Virus record (IMG/VR): IMGVR_UViG_3300022591_000004
Coordinates: 1-64,000 of that record
Strand: one strand, 5' to 3'
From: a virus
DNA length: 64,000 nucleotides
In this document: positions 46,783 to 56,434 of the stretch, piece after piece
Layout of the letters: each line of letters starts with the position of its first letter
Position numbering within the stretch: the stretch's first letter is position 1
Translations under genes and position numbers: made by a program
The notes under the pieces: generated by a model
What the model was told of the DNA's origin: nothing
Database searches by the model: none
The model's input: only the letters and a program-made list of their open reading frames with translations

Positions 46783-48094
46783 GTGTGTTCACCATTTTTT
46801 TCATAACTGCTGCTGGCATCTTTTTCTCTGCAATAGTGGGGGCTTTTAAGTTCCCTCCAGCCCCTACCCATTGGTGCGTAGGAATGCCCTTGGCAGAGAC
46901 CTTAGAAACGTTTTTTACTTTAGACACAGGAGCTTTGTATGACTCCTTTACTGTAACTCCGACCTTTTTTAGCGACGTAGTTGGCAAAGAGTTCTTTTGA
47001 CGTACTCCAGGGGTGACAACTCTTTTTATAGTCTCGTTGGGAGACACGATGTTTTTGTTATCTGTCCACTGAGTAGATAGTCCTAAGGAATCCGCACCTA
47101 CTGTTATAGTAGTTGTGTATTCAGCGTTGCCTTTAATGTTATGAGATACAGAGAGCACTGTCCAGTATCCAGAATACGTAGGGCCTATTCCATCAAGATA
47201 TACAGGGCTATCAGGCAATAACGAGGGGTTTCCTAAAACAACTGCCTCGCCTCGGTAGGCATATCGGTTTCTTTCGTCAGCAGCGGTAGCCTCATACTGC
47301 GCAATTTCATAGGTAGGTGCTACTACTTTAGTGTGATAAGCGTCAAATATAGGAGCAACTTGCTTTGCTCTCGTATGGTTAATAGGGGTTTGGTTAACAT
47401 GGGTATGCTCGGTAACAGACGACCTATCTACGCCACTAACAGCAACTGTAGTTTTAGTTGCATCTGCGTAAGGAATGGCTTCTCCCACCATAGGAGTGAA
47501 AGAGAATATACCTGTAAATTTTACGTCTAACCCTTTCATTATGAAATACGCAGCCTCTTGGCGAGTATCAGTAAACTCTTGGGTTAACGGTTGAAAGATG
47601 ATAGTTGTGTTATCGGCTTTTAAGGAGTACCCGTTTTGTTTTGCTAGTTTTACCATGAACTCCCAGTCAGACAGACCTGCCTGTGAAATTTGGTCGTACA
47701 TACGTGGCGTAGGCACTGCAATATACGAAAAGTTATTAGCATTAGCTATATCGGCTATTACTTGGTCCGCAGTTGTGTTTAACCACACTCTTTGAGATTG
47801 TTGCTTAAGTATCCTAGAGGCACCAATAAGGGTGATATCCACATAGTTTTTATCTGGAGCTAGGTCAGGGACAATATGATGAACATACCCATTAAAAACT
47901 CTGTTATTACCTACTCCGCGGATATTAACAGTGACGGGGGTTCCGTCTGAAATTGAGTCGTAAGGGACAGCCCAGTCGATAAATCTAACGGTTAAAAGCT
48001 CGTGCTCGTACCTAGCCCAAGACGAGTGCAGGCTGTATCCACGACTAGGCGGAATACTTAATGTAGGAAACTCTACGTTAAGGTAATTAAACAC
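46772..48094 (-). CDS. Baseplate hub protein (gp27/late control D-like)
   Basis: 440 aa, GTG start. Beta-barrel start (VRFIDWAVPYDSISDGTPVTVNI...FNGYVHHIVP), then NTTADQVIADIANAN and LSDWEFMVKLAKQNGYSLKA, characteristic of gpD/gp27 hub proteins. A basic, Lys/Pro-rich C-terminus (VKESYKAPVSKVKNVS) extends beyond the core and may interact with the spike. Confidence 0.82.
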   Translation of the reverse strand: MFNYLNVEFPTLSIPPSRGYSLHSSWARYEHELLTVRFIDWAVPYDSISDGTPVTVNIRGVGNNRVFNGYVHHIVPDLAPDKNYVDITLIGASRILKQQSQRVWLNTTADQVIADIANANNFSYIAVPTPRMYDQISQAGLSDWEFMVKLAKQNGYSLKADNTTIIFQPLTQEFTDTRQEAAYFIMKGLDVKFTGIFSFTPMVGEAIPYADATKTTVAVSGVDRSSVTEHTHVNQTPINHTRAKQVAPIFDAYHTKVVAPTYEIAQYEATAADERNRYAYRGEAVVLGNPSLLPDSPVYLDGIGPTYSGYWTVLSVSHNIKGNAEYTTTITVGADSLGLSTQWTDNKNIVSPNETIKRVVTPGVRQKNSLPTTSLKKVGVTVKESYKAPVSKVKNVSKVSAKGIPTHQWVGAGGNLKAPTIAEKKMPAAVMKKMVNTHGR

Positions 48095-48365
48095 GAGGAA
48101 CCTTAATGATTGTTCCAGGAGCGATATTAATAAAATCTACAATTGTAGGGTTGTACTCAGGTATGACCCACCACAACTCAGGACGTTTGTAGTACTGGTA
48201 CGCAATTTGTTCCAGCCGCTCACCCTCGACGTATTGGTGCTCCCACCAGCTGATAAGGCCAGGGGCATCTACGTTGTAGTAAACAATAGGGTTGGCGTTG
48301 CCATCCTCAGTAATTGCAACAAAGTCAATCAGTTCGTTGTAGTAACGAGAGTTTTGGTAAATCAA
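48087..48365 (-). CDS. LysM-like baseplate protein (gp53-type)
   Basis: 92 aa; TTG start overlapping the upstream stop. ISWWEHQYVEGERLEQIAYQYYKRPELWWVIPEYN...INIAPGTIIKVPRV is a LysM-like fold as in T4 gp53 and small tail proteins X. Helps attach the wedge to the hub. Confidence 0.78.
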   Translation of the reverse strand: MIYQNSRYYNELIDFVAITEDGNANPIVYYNVDAPGLISWWEHQYVEGERLEQIAYQYYKRPELWWVIPEYNPTIVDFINIAPGTIIKVPRV

Positions 48366-49843
48366 TTGCCCACCAACCCACTATTTGTGACCATCTGCGT
48401 ATTAACACGAAGGTCAATAGTCACACTGACATCTGTTCTAATAGGAATCATATCCCTAGTGAACGCTAAATGCGTTACGTTTACGCCAGAAAGAACGCCT
48501 ACAAATTTTTGCTGACCTAAGTCTACACGCACGTAGGCCATTTTTAAGTACCCAATATTAGCTGTAATTTTTCCACCGATACCGATAGCATCTTTTCCAT
48601 TTGTAGACGCATACAGATACTCTAGGTCAGCCTCAGTACCATAAGTAAGAAGGTCAATAACTTTTTGCTCAATTTCAGTATCAGAACCGCTTGGAGTCCC
48701 AATATTGTAATAATCCAAATAGCTTTTTTTAATTACTGGCAGTGTATCTAATTTCTTTTTAGAAGAGCCAGCATTAGCAAGCTCAATAAGTTTATTGTTA
48801 GCGATACTAGCGCCAATATCCATATCGCCTTTCATAGACGCAAAGTCATTAGTGCGGTCTAACCGAAGAGTAAAGGTCAACGAAGAATTACCTGTTACAA
48901 ATCCTGTAGATGCTGCAGAGGGGTCAGATGCGTTTGGAGTGATGTTAGAGTTCGTAGACGTATCTTGACTAAACGTTTCTGGGTTCCAAATAAACTGAAA
49001 TCCATAATTATTTGTTGTTGGAGGAGGGGCTGCCTTTCCTTTTTTAGAAGATGCAGTTGTTGGAGTTCCCGTAGTTGTAGTTCCTAAATAAGGTTGGTAC
49101 ATCCAAATGCGCCCACGACGAGTTTGGTGAAAGTTATCTAACCTTTTATTAGTAGCGTCAGGCGCAATATCATAAGGGTCTACAGGTAGGCTCCATGCGT
49201 GAGGAGGCAAGTTCCACATAAAATTATCGGGTGGATTTTCTGGAGGTAACTCTTGAGTTTGAGGTTGCGCAGGAGGGACCTTCTTTGCTGATGTTCCCGA
49301 AAACAAAGTATTAGTGTTTTTATTAATTAGGCTATTATTTTTAGCGAGAGCGGACTTTAAGCTGTTTACCTTAGTTTGAATTTTTGACGTTTGGTTAAGC
49401 AGGTAAGTAATGTCGCTGTTCAACAACGCTTTGTCAGGAGAGCTTAATGTGCCACTATACGCAGAGGTTCCTACACGAGCGTGTATCTGTCTGTTATACG
49501 TGTTAGTTATAGTGGAGCTTGGGACAGGAGTAGCTAAGGTGTAGTTGGCGCCCCAGTCACTGTCGGTTACTATATTTTGCTCCCAAATGATTACTTTGTT
49601 GTAGGCAGCAATCTGTTCTTCCATAGTAGTAGCGCTAGCTCTATCACTAGGAAAAAGGTCATTAGAAGGAATTCCGTAGGTGCTTGTAAGCTGAGCATTG
49701 ATAGAGTCGTTCGCTTTAATAAGCGTAGATAGTTTAGTATTAGCTTGTTGAGCTTCCAGCGCTAGTTTGTGTTGGGCGATAGCTTTATCAAGAGTAGTTT
49801 GAACGCTAACGGCGCCCTTTTTTGACGTGTTTATGCTTGACAT
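48362..49843 (-). CDS. Tail/baseplate protein, hub-associated
   Basis: 493 aa. A helical, polar N-terminal 180 residues, a Pro-rich linker (VPPAQPQTQELPPENPP), then a beta domain whose end (MAYVRVDLGQQKFVGVLSGVNV...IPIRTDVSVTIDL) resembles tail proteins that precede LysM proteins in many myoviruses. Between tape measure and LysM genes, so probably part of the hub or tube initiator. Confidence 0.65.
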   Translation of the reverse strand: MSSINTSKKGAVSVQTTLDKAIAQHKLALEAQQANTKLSTLIKANDSINAQLTSTYGIPSNDLFPSDRASATTMEEQIAAYNKVIIWEQNIVTDSDWGANYTLATPVPSSTITNTYNRQIHARVGTSAYSGTLSSPDKALLNSDITYLLNQTSKIQTKVNSLKSALAKNNSLINKNTNTLFSGTSAKKVPPAQPQTQELPPENPPDNFMWNLPPHAWSLPVDPYDIAPDATNKRLDNFHQTRRGRIWMYQPYLGTTTTGTPTTASSKKGKAAPPPTTNNYGFQFIWNPETFSQDTSTNSNITPNASDPSAASTGFVTGNSSLTFTLRLDRTNDFASMKGDMDIGASIANNKLIELANAGSSKKKLDTLPVIKKSYLDYYNIGTPSGSDTEIEQKVIDLLTYGTEADLEYLYASTNGKDAIGIGGKITANIGYLKMAYVRVDLGQQKFVGVLSGVNVTHLAFTRDMIPIRTDVSVTIDLRVNTQMVTNSGLVGN

Positions 49844-52122
49844 TATGAACTAGCCACCTTTGAGTGTATACCTATAGACATAAGCTCTTTTTTAATAAGA
49901 GATGCAAGCTTTTGCTCGTCAAATTGTGAACCTTGTGGCACCGTAATAGGAATCGTTATATCCCCATATGTGATGGTTGTACCACCATTGTTTGAAGATG
50001 GGTCAAGTGTACCATTCTTAGGATTAATAGATAAGTATGATTTTGCCATTTTTGCAGAAGAGTAGTTGAGGGTTGACGAGCTAGCTCCCTGCCCAATACC
50101 AGAGCCACCTGCCATTCCACCGCTCATAGCGGAAGATGGTGAGTACCCCATAAGCTCATTCATGTTAAGGCCCTGGATGCCACCGCCAGTCATGCCACCC
50201 GACAAGCTAGCCATAAAGCTGTTTAGGTCTCCTACAGCTCCGTTGCTTCCTGAACCGTTGAGCAAGTTGCTGTTAATAGATGTTCCAGTCGCACCATTAA
50301 TGACGCGTCGTGCAGCCACTACAGTACTGAGGTCTACACCGACGACTTCTACAGCACCGCCTGTATGAGGCGCCTGAATAATTTGGTTGTTACCCATGTA
50401 GATAGCTACGTGACCTGGTGCGTTAGCTGGGCCATCAAAGAACAACAGGTCACCAGGCTGTGCATTGCGAGGGTCAACCGCTGTACCACAATTTACCTGT
50501 GCGTAAGTAGTACGTGGAAGCATCACACCGACCTTGGCAAATGCGTACTGAACAAAAGATGAGCAGTCAAAACCTACTGTGTTAGAGCCCTGATTAGTTC
50601 CCCGTGTAGGGCCGCCAATACTTCCGCCTCCCCATGAATAAGGGGTGCCTACCGCAGATAGACCAGCACGTAGAGCGCCAGATACTCCAGACGAGCTTGA
50701 AACACTGGTAGTTTGTGGCTTTACTGTTGCGCCTAAACCAAGACCACCAGAAGCCGCTGCCCCTGCAGCACCAGCTACAGCTGAGGTTCCCGCTAAAATA
50801 GCGGCGTCAACGAGTAGGCCTCCGCCAGCAGGGTCAACAATTTCTCCTGCAATTCCTCCAGCAGCCAGTTCAACGTCTTTTATAATGCTCTTGCCTTTAA
50901 ACAGGCTACCTATTTTAGAGAATAAACTTTGTCCAGTCTTGCTTCCAGCAAGAGCTTTTCCTGCGCCCAAAAATCCACCCAAAGCAGATGCAATTCCACC
51001 AGCAATTGACTGGCCAATATTATTGTTAAGACCTGTTTCTAGCTTAGCTAGCTGCTTAACAAGCCCTTGATTTGCGGTCACAATTTGCGCTAATTGATTC
51101 GTTGCCTTAACAAGAAGGTTGTTTGCTTCTGTAAATCCTTGAGCCATAGGATTCTGAGCAGCGGCAGTTAAACCAAACTGAGATTGATTAAGTGCACTTG
51201 CGGAGTTAAGAGCCGCGGTAGTCTGACCAGTTGCTGTCGTGCTTGCTTTACTTAGGCTACCTCCTTGAGCAAATTGAAGTGCTGCAGTCTGTAGTGCTTG
51301 GAATAGAGTAGGGTCTCCAGCTGAAGCGGCTTGAAGAAGGTTGTACAAACCGTTTCCAGGCTGAAGGGCAATAGCAATATTGCTTGCGTTTAGCTTTCCA
51401 CCTGATTGAGAGACAGCCAAATTCCAAATATCTTTAAAGATAGCGGCTGGACTACGCTCAGCTCCGTTTGAACCTCGAACTTGAATGCCCATCATACGTA
51501 ATGTGTTAACGGATTGAGCAGAGTTTAAAGAGGCTGTAGCTTTCATTGCGCTCTGGAAACTGCCCGTAAGGTTGGATACCTGAGCTACTCCAGGAAGAAT
51601 CTGACTGTTGTAGCCAGGAAGTCCTGGAAGAACTCCATTGGCCGTTCCTTGCGCAATAGCCTGTTGTAAATCAGATGAGCTAGAAGAAGTTCCCATGCCC
51701 ATAATATTTCGTACAGTGGCGTTTACGTTCCCCTGCATCCCTGAAAATTTTGCTTGGGAAGTTAATAGCTGTGAGGAAACTGCTTGTTGAACAGTAGGAA
51801 GGGCGTTAGCAAAAGAGGCTCCCATTCCCAAAGCAGCAGTTCCTAAAGATGAGACAACTCCACCAATAGTAGAGAGTGCACCCCCACCAGAGCCAAATCC
51901 ACCAGTAAAGCTTCCTCCGCCAGCTGCTATCGAGGAACCACCACCGCCAAGAACACTACTAAGAAATCCAGAGGCGCCAGAAGTACCGCCAAGATTCTTA
52001 GCGATACTTTTGGTCTTGTCATCCATAGCCCCCAACATAGTAAGGGCTTTTTGCAACGCGGTATTAAGGTCGGCAACAGCCTTGCTCATAGTGCCAGAGT
52101 CCATATTAAACTCGTTAGCCAT
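49843..52122 (-). CDS. Tape measure protein with NlpC/P60 peptidase domain
   Basis: 759 aa. Helical, Ala/Gly/Ser-rich, with hydrophobic segments in the middle as usual for tape measures. From about 485 to 605 there is an NlpC/P60 domain with C520 (DCSSFVQYA), H571 (GHVAIYMG) and H586 (APHTGG), which would cut peptidoglycan during injection. A Gly/Met-rich segment and a small C-terminal beta domain follow. Short for a tape measure, implying a tail of roughly 100 nm by the usual rule. Confidence 0.85.
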   Translation of the reverse strand: MANEFNMDSGTMSKAVADLNTALQKALTMLGAMDDKTKSIAKNLGGTSGASGFLSSVLGGGGSSIAAGGGSFTGGFGSGGGALSTIGGVVSSLGTAALGMGASFANALPTVQQAVSSQLLTSQAKFSGMQGNVNATVRNIMGMGTSSSSSDLQQAIAQGTANGVLPGLPGYNSQILPGVAQVSNLTGSFQSAMKATASLNSAQSVNTLRMMGIQVRGSNGAERSPAAIFKDIWNLAVSQSGGKLNASNIAIALQPGNGLYNLLQAASAGDPTLFQALQTAALQFAQGGSLSKASTTATGQTTAALNSASALNQSQFGLTAAAQNPMAQGFTEANNLLVKATNQLAQIVTANQGLVKQLAKLETGLNNNIGQSIAGGIASALGGFLGAGKALAGSKTGQSLFSKIGSLFKGKSIIKDVELAAGGIAGEIVDPAGGGLLVDAAILAGTSAVAGAAGAAASGGLGLGATVKPQTTSVSSSSGVSGALRAGLSAVGTPYSWGGGSIGGPTRGTNQGSNTVGFDCSSFVQYAFAKVGVMLPRTTYAQVNCGTAVDPRNAQPGDLLFFDGPANAPGHVAIYMGNNQIIQAPHTGGAVEVVGVDLSTVVAARRVINGATGTSINSNLLNGSGSNGAVGDLNSFMASLSGGMTGGGIQGLNMNELMGYSPSSAMSGGMAGGSGIGQGASSSTLNYSSAKMAKSYLSINPKNGTLDPSSNNGGTTITYGDITIPITVPQGSQFDEQKLASLIKKELMSIGIHSKVASS

Positions 52123-52124
52123 GG

Positions 52125-52280
52125 CTACCTACCTCGTCTCTTTATGGCTCTTTCAAGCCAGTTGTTACGCTCTCTAAAAGAAAGAGAACGTATGTCACTT
52201 AATGTCCAACCTGGAAACGCTCTAGTAAGCGCCTCAAAGGAATCTAATAAGTTTTCGTACTGTTCGCTGCTATAGGCGAA
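52125..52280 (-). CDS. Second tail assembly chaperone segment, reached by +1 frameshift
   Basis: Frame FAYSSEQYENLLDSFEALTR... RERNNWLERAI, 51 codons after the slip, with no ATG, GTG or TTG start available: an in-frame TAG lies just upstream. It overlaps the end of the 263 aa frame at TTG-TTT-CGC, where a tRNA-Phe on UUU can move +1 to UUC. The L-S-F-R-E-R-x-N-W-L pattern matches the downstream halves of phage G/GT chaperones. Ends two bases before the tape measure start. Confidence 0.75.
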   Translation of the reverse strand, partial: FAYSSEQYENLLDSFEALTRAFPGWTLSDIRSLSFRERNNWLERAIKRRGR

Positions 52281-53061
52281 ACAAAGCTACGAGACTAATA
52301 GGAGTATCAACAGATGCTCCACATGCCTCGCAGTTCTTCTTCACCTCCCCAAGGCGTGGGCCTGGGTTCTTTTCTAAAATTTCATTGATGATAGTTTCGC
52401 GGTCCTGCATGCCCAGCTTAAGAACTGTTGATGCTCCCAGTGAGCCCTTGCCGTTTACCGAAAGGACGCAACCTTCAAGAAGAATGGTATTCAGCTCAGC
52501 TGAAGTTTTATCTGCATTCTCTGTTAGTAGCCGTTGCACGTAGCCATTAGGCAAAGTAAGGACTGCTGTGCCGTTCTTTAACTGAACTTCCCAGTTACGG
52601 TCATCGATTGGGTTCTTTAAATAGATGGTTGGGATATCCTCGTTTAAATCAATAGGGACAACAGAGGTTACTCCGCAGTTACATGTAAACTGATAGTCTG
52701 CTGTATCTCCAAAGGTTACTCGACGAATAGCAAGAAGAATTGCATCGCGGTCTGCAGCAAGGATGTCATCTAGGTCCTCTTTGCGAACCTTTTCTCCACC
52801 AATGCTTACTAACCCTCTTTGAAGAATGGTAGTCAAGACACGTCCTAGACCGCCAGCTTTTGCAATAGCTTCTTCATCAGCACCATTAAGTTCTCGCACT
52901 TCTGCGTACTTAACTAGGGTGCCTTCCTGGGTAATAAAACCCCCAGGAAGGTTAACCTCACTATTTGATGGTGGTACCGTTGTTACCTGTGGTGCTGCTT
53001 CTTTTGTTACTTCCTCAATAGCAGCGCTAACTGCCTTGGGGTCTTGTGTTAATGTGCTCAC
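52270..53061 (-). CDS. Tail assembly chaperone / gp26-like zinc protein
   Basis: 263 aa. Middle FTCNCGVTSVVPIDL and end KNCEACGASVDTPISLVALF give two Cys pairs like T4 gp26-type baseplate/assembly proteins. Position between tube and tape measure, and the frameshifted extension at its 3' end, identify it as the G-type chaperone that coats the tape measure during tail assembly. Confidence 0.8.
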   Translation of the reverse strand: MSTLTQDPKAVSAAIEEVTKEAAPQVTTVPPSNSEVNLPGGFITQEGTLVKYAEVRELNGADEEAIAKAGGLGRVLTTILQRGLVSIGGEKVRKEDLDDILAADRDAILLAIRRVTFGDTADYQFTCNCGVTSVVPIDLNEDIPTIYLKNPIDDRNWEVQLKNGTAVLTLPNGYVQRLLTENADKTSAELNTILLEGCVLSVNGKGSLGASTVLKLGMQDRETIINEILEKNPGPRLGEVKKNCEACGASVDTPISLVALFRL

Positions 53062-53085
53062 GTATTATGCTCCTTAGAGTGTTAG

Positions 53086-53727
53086 TTAATTAGCGACTCC
53101 GCCAGAAGTACTGGCGTCATCGGCTCCTGCTGTAGACATAAAGCCAACAGATAGACCTTCGTGTACAAGCGTCATTTGCTCGAACAAGATGTTCTGGTCA
53201 CCAGCGTTTAGGTCTGAGTACTGAAGGGTGGTAATCCAAGCGTTGTGCACCTTGAAGTGCATTTTTGCTGACTTTACTAAGTCGTCTTTATCGCCCACCT
53301 GTGCAGGATGGTCAAGAACGTAGATATCCACATCAACGCGGAAATCTCCACTACCTGCAGCGGTAGCGATTCCTTCTCCAGCAGCAGCTGCAAAAAGCCC
53401 GCGCATCCACTTGATGCCCTGGTAGTTACCTACAAGGGTACCGTGTTGGAAGGTGATAGGTGTGAAAGTCGTCATTCCTGGAATCTGGTGAATGGTGGTG
53501 TTGTATCCGCCTTCACGGTAAGGAATAGACTGAGTGTTAATTCCCAAACCAGTGATGCTGGTAAAACCAGCTACGGTTGTAGGGGTGATATCAGTGCTGA
53601 AGACTCCTGTGCTTCCGTTCTTAGTCGCCGCAGAAAACTCTGCAATGAACTTAAAGTTACGTAAGGGGTCTGTCGCAAGACTTGACCAACGTTGGATACT
53701 TGATGTTGGAGTTGGGGGTGTTGCCAT
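53086..53727 (-). CDS. Tail tube protein (gp19-like)
   Basis: 213 aa. DPLRNFKFIAEF...VAGFTSITGLG...YREGGYNTTIHQIPGMTTFTPITFQHGT and the ITTLQYSDLNAGDQNILFEQMTLVHEGL end fit the gp19 / T4-like tube fold. Follows the sheath gene as expected. Confidence 0.9.
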   Translation of the reverse strand: MATPPTPTSSIQRWSSLATDPLRNFKFIAEFSAATKNGSTGVFSTDITPTTVAGFTSITGLGINTQSIPYREGGYNTTIHQIPGMTTFTPITFQHGTLVGNYQGIKWMRGLFAAAAGEGIATAAGSGDFRVDVDIYVLDHPAQVGDKDDLVKSAKMHFKVHNAWITTLQYSDLNAGDQNILFEQMTLVHEGLSVGFMSTAGADDASTSGGVAN

Positions 53728-53739
53728 TTATTGGGCTCC

Positions 53740-55236
53740 TTACGCCACAGTGACGGTTGCGCCGCCATCGAACTGACCGATATTGATTACTACGAACTCA
53801 GCTGGACGCTGCAACGCAACGCCTACCTGAATGTTGACCTGACCCGCCTCTACAGTAGACAAGGTGTTGTTTGAAGAGTCGCACAGCACAAAGAAAGCTT
53901 GCTGAGGAGTAGAGCCACGAAGTCCGCCTTGAGACCAGAAATTAGTCAAGAATCCATTAAGGATGCTGCTAATACGACGGTAAAGAACAGTGTCGTTTGG
54001 CTCAAAGATGGCAAAGTTGGTGAGGTCAACAAGCGCCTTCTCTAAGTAGATAAGCGAACGACGTACTGGTACGTACATACTTGCGTAACCAGACTCAAGT
54101 GTGCGAGCGCCCATAACAACGATTCCAGAACCGTTAATATAGCGAATCGCGTTCACTGGAGCTCCAGCGCTATTTAGAGCGTCCAAGTTAGCGTTAGTTA
54201 ACGACGGAACTGAAACAGCTCCTGCAAGGCGCACAGAAAGTCCAGCTGGAGCTTTCCATACACCGCGTGCCTTATCCGTAGCAGCATACTTACCTACAAT
54301 TGCTCCGCCTGGGTTTGCAGCCGTAATTACTGTTCCTGGCGTGCTATTTGTTGGGTCGTTGATAGTAATAGGTGGATAGTAAACTGCTCCGTACGAAGTT
54401 TGAGTGTATGCAGCTGACAACGTTAGTTGGTTAGTTACCGTGTCATTGATTGGGTCAATAACAACAAATACATCACCACGTGCTGAGGCATACGCCAATA
54501 GCTCGTTAACAGATGTTGAGTCGGTTACGCCTGGCGCGTTTAAAATAAGAGACTGTGTAACAGTATCAAACGCATTAACTCCGCCAGCAATATCAGATGC
54601 TCCAGGAGCCGTACCGTCAGCTCCAGATGTTAGGGCTGTCACTGATTGTGGAGAAGGGTTACGAAGAGCTCCAGAACCAGATGAACCTGCGTCTACAGCT
54701 ACAATATACGCAGACTGTGAGTTAATCACAGAAGTAGCGTATCGAGCATCAGATGCTGTCATTGACAAGTTAGTATAGGTTTCTACCTTGTTTGATGCAG
54801 CAGTTCCGCCGTAGTACACGATAAGGTCAAAGGTGTTAGCTGAACCTGGTGAGTTCTGGATAAGGATGTTAATTCCATTCCCCCACGCACCAGGGTTATT
54901 AGCCTTGATAGTCAAAGTATTTGCTGGGGATTCTTGGTTATCTTGGAATGTACGGGTTGCCTGTGCAGTAGAGCCCTTAATTACGCGTGTAACGTACGCT
55001 TGGCTTCCACCGTTAGCAAAGTACAAGAACACGGCAAGAGCGAGGCTATTATTAGCTCCCCAACCGCCGAACTTGTTGAGGTAATCACTCCACGAGCTAA
55101 CGAGAGTAGGTGTCAGAGGACCACGAGCGTTGACGCCAATAAAAGCGGCTACTGAATCGGAGTTTGCTCCAACAACAGGTGCGATTGGGTTCAGGGTTTC
55201 CTGAACGTACACTCCTGGGCGTTGATATGCAGTCAT
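53740..55236 (-). CDS. Contractile tail sheath protein
   Basis: 498 aa. GVYVQETLNPIAP start, then LTPTLVSSWSDYLNKFGGW...LALAVFLYFANGGSQAYVTRV, and ending in PVRRSLIYLEKALVDLTNFAIFEPND...RISSILNGFLTNFWSQGGLRG..., which are hallmark sheath segments. Confirms a contractile tail. Highest-expression virion gene in the module. Confidence 0.95.
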   Translation of the reverse strand: MTAYQRPGVYVQETLNPIAPVVGANSDSVAAFIGVNARGPLTPTLVSSWSDYLNKFGGWGANNSLALAVFLYFANGGSQAYVTRVIKGSTAQATRTFQDNQESPANTLTIKANNPGAWGNGINILIQNSPGSANTFDLIVYYGGTAASNKVETYTNLSMTASDARYATSVINSQSAYIVAVDAGSSGSGALRNPSPQSVTALTSGADGTAPGASDIAGGVNAFDTVTQSLILNAPGVTDSTSVNELLAYASARGDVFVVIDPINDTVTNQLTLSAAYTQTSYGAVYYPPITINDPTNSTPGTVITAANPGGAIVGKYAATDKARGVWKAPAGLSVRLAGAVSVPSLTNANLDALNSAGAPVNAIRYINGSGIVVMGARTLESGYASMYVPVRRSLIYLEKALVDLTNFAIFEPNDTVLYRRISSILNGFLTNFWSQGGLRGSTPQQAFFVLCDSSNNTLSTVEAGQVNIQVGVALQRPAEFVVINIGQFDGGATVTVA

Positions 55237-55251
55237 TATTTATCTCCTTGA

Positions 55252-55869
55252 TTAGGGTTGAACGGGTGTAAAACCAGTTGGTATGTTCGTAGTAATCCGA
55301 TTGATTTCAACAGTTTGTACGGTGGATAGGGCGCTATTAGCAGTCGATGGTGTCATCTCACTAATAACTCTTACGGTGAAGACGCTTCTAAAGAGGCGTC
55401 GTCCATCCTCAATCATGTCTCGCTTAACGAAACCATCGAGGAACATACTGCGGTATGCAGTCTCTGTACCAAGCTCATTAGGGACTTCTAGGCTTCCGTA
55501 TTGGCTTGGAAATTTATTCTGTAGCTGGAAAAGTATGCCGCGGTCATGCCGTGGATGGCGCGAATATGCAGCTACTTGATAGGTAATGTCATAAGGCAAC
55601 GGTGTTTGGTAGCGGTAGACAGAGCCTTCTGCAGGTGCGACTGTTCCACGATTGTCGTTGTCATAAATCATTCCTGACATCTGACGCTCTTTGGCAGCAC
55701 GAATGTCAATAAGCTCAATAATAATATAAGGATAGCTTTGAACAGTAACTTCAACGTCTGGGTATCCAAACCACACTTTGACAGGTCGTACTGACGCCTT
55801 TTCATCAGAGACGTTAATTCCCTGAAGCAAGTTCTTCATGGCAGCGTCTTCAGCAAGGATAAAGCTCAT
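55252..55869 (-). CDS. Tail terminator/completion-like protein
   Basis: 205 aa. VKVWFGYPDVEVTVQSYPYIIIELIDI near the N-terminus and a beta-rich middle fit tail terminator or gp15-like sheath-capping proteins. Located directly upstream of the sheath gene. Precise homology not established. Confidence 0.65.
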   Translation of the reverse strand: MSFILAEDAAMKNLLQGINVSDEKASVRPVKVWFGYPDVEVTVQSYPYIIIELIDIRAAKERQMSGMIYDNDNRGTVAPAEGSVYRYQTPLPYDITYQVAAYSRHPRHDRGILFQLQNKFPSQYGSLEVPNELGTETAYRSMFLDGFVKRDMIEDGRRLFRSVFTVRVISEMTPSTANSALSTVQTVEINRITTNIPTGFTPVQP

Positions 55870-56192
55870 TAGAACATCCTCATTTCTGCCATGATAGCTA
55901 CAACGCTATCTTCAAGGATATTTCCTAGGTGTCCACCAACCCGAGCAACAAATGGGCGAATAACAGATGAGGAGGCTGAGTTAGGAGTTCCGTACTCTAA
56001 GTTGTTTACTTCGTCGTCCAGCTCTTCTGGGTAGGAGACATGTAGCTCTCCGTCCTGAGGCTTGATAGAAAGGCTAAGCGCAACATCCGCAGGCCATCCC
56101 GCAGCAAGAGCAAATTTTTGTAACATGGGGGTGAGTTGTTCAGACGCTTTTTCACTAGCGTCTTTGACGGCTGTGCTTACGGCCGCGTTCAC
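55869..56192 (-). CDS. Neck/minor tail protein
   Basis: 107 aa. The GTG (VNAAVSTAVKD) overlaps the preceding stop (GTGA), so the listed earlier frame is not used. A helical start, then GWPADVALSLSIKPQDGELHVSYPEELDDEVNNLEYG, which looks like an HK97 gp10-type connector motif. Probably links portal and tail. Confidence 0.6.
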   Translation of the reverse strand: MNAAVSTAVKDASEKASEQLTPMLQKFALAAGWPADVALSLSIKPQDGELHVSYPEELDDEVNNLEYGTPNSASSSVIRPFVARVGGHLGNILEDSVVAIMAEMRMF

Positions 56193-56320
56193 TTGCGAAA
56201 CAATCGCCACAAAGCAGCAGCGAGAATACCCTTAGCTAACACATGGTTGTCTGGAGCAGAGGGTGCAGAAAACGCGCCCTGTACAAACTCTTTCTCAGAC
56301 GGCTTGTCAATTTCAGCCAT
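56189..56320 (-). CDS. Small protein, 43 aa
   Basis: MAEIDKPSEKEFVQGAF... with a C-terminal amphipathic helix (NHVLAKGILAAALWRLFRK). GGAG precedes the ATG; its stop overlaps the next start. First gene after the 56395 terminator, so perhaps the first of a separately promoted tail transcript. Confidence 0.6.
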   Translation of the reverse strand: MAEIDKPSEKEFVQGAFSAPSAPDNHVLAKGILAAALWRLFRK

Positions 56321-56394
56321 AGCAAAACTCCATTCGGAGGGTATTACGCAAGGTACTGCCTGAAGCCCCGCACAGGACTTCCCTTAAAGTATAA

Positions 56395-56420
56395 AGGCCC
56401 CCCTATTTCTAGGAGGGCCT
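56395..56420 (-). terminator. Rho-independent terminator inside the virion module
   Basis: On the minus strand AGGCCCTCCTA-GAAA-TAGGGGGGCCT (11 bp, one G-U), followed by TTATACTTT. It separates the basic-protein genes from the tail genes. A new promoter should lie in 56321-56394 but none is clear. Confidence 0.8.
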
Positions 56421-56434
56421 AACTACTAAGTCTT

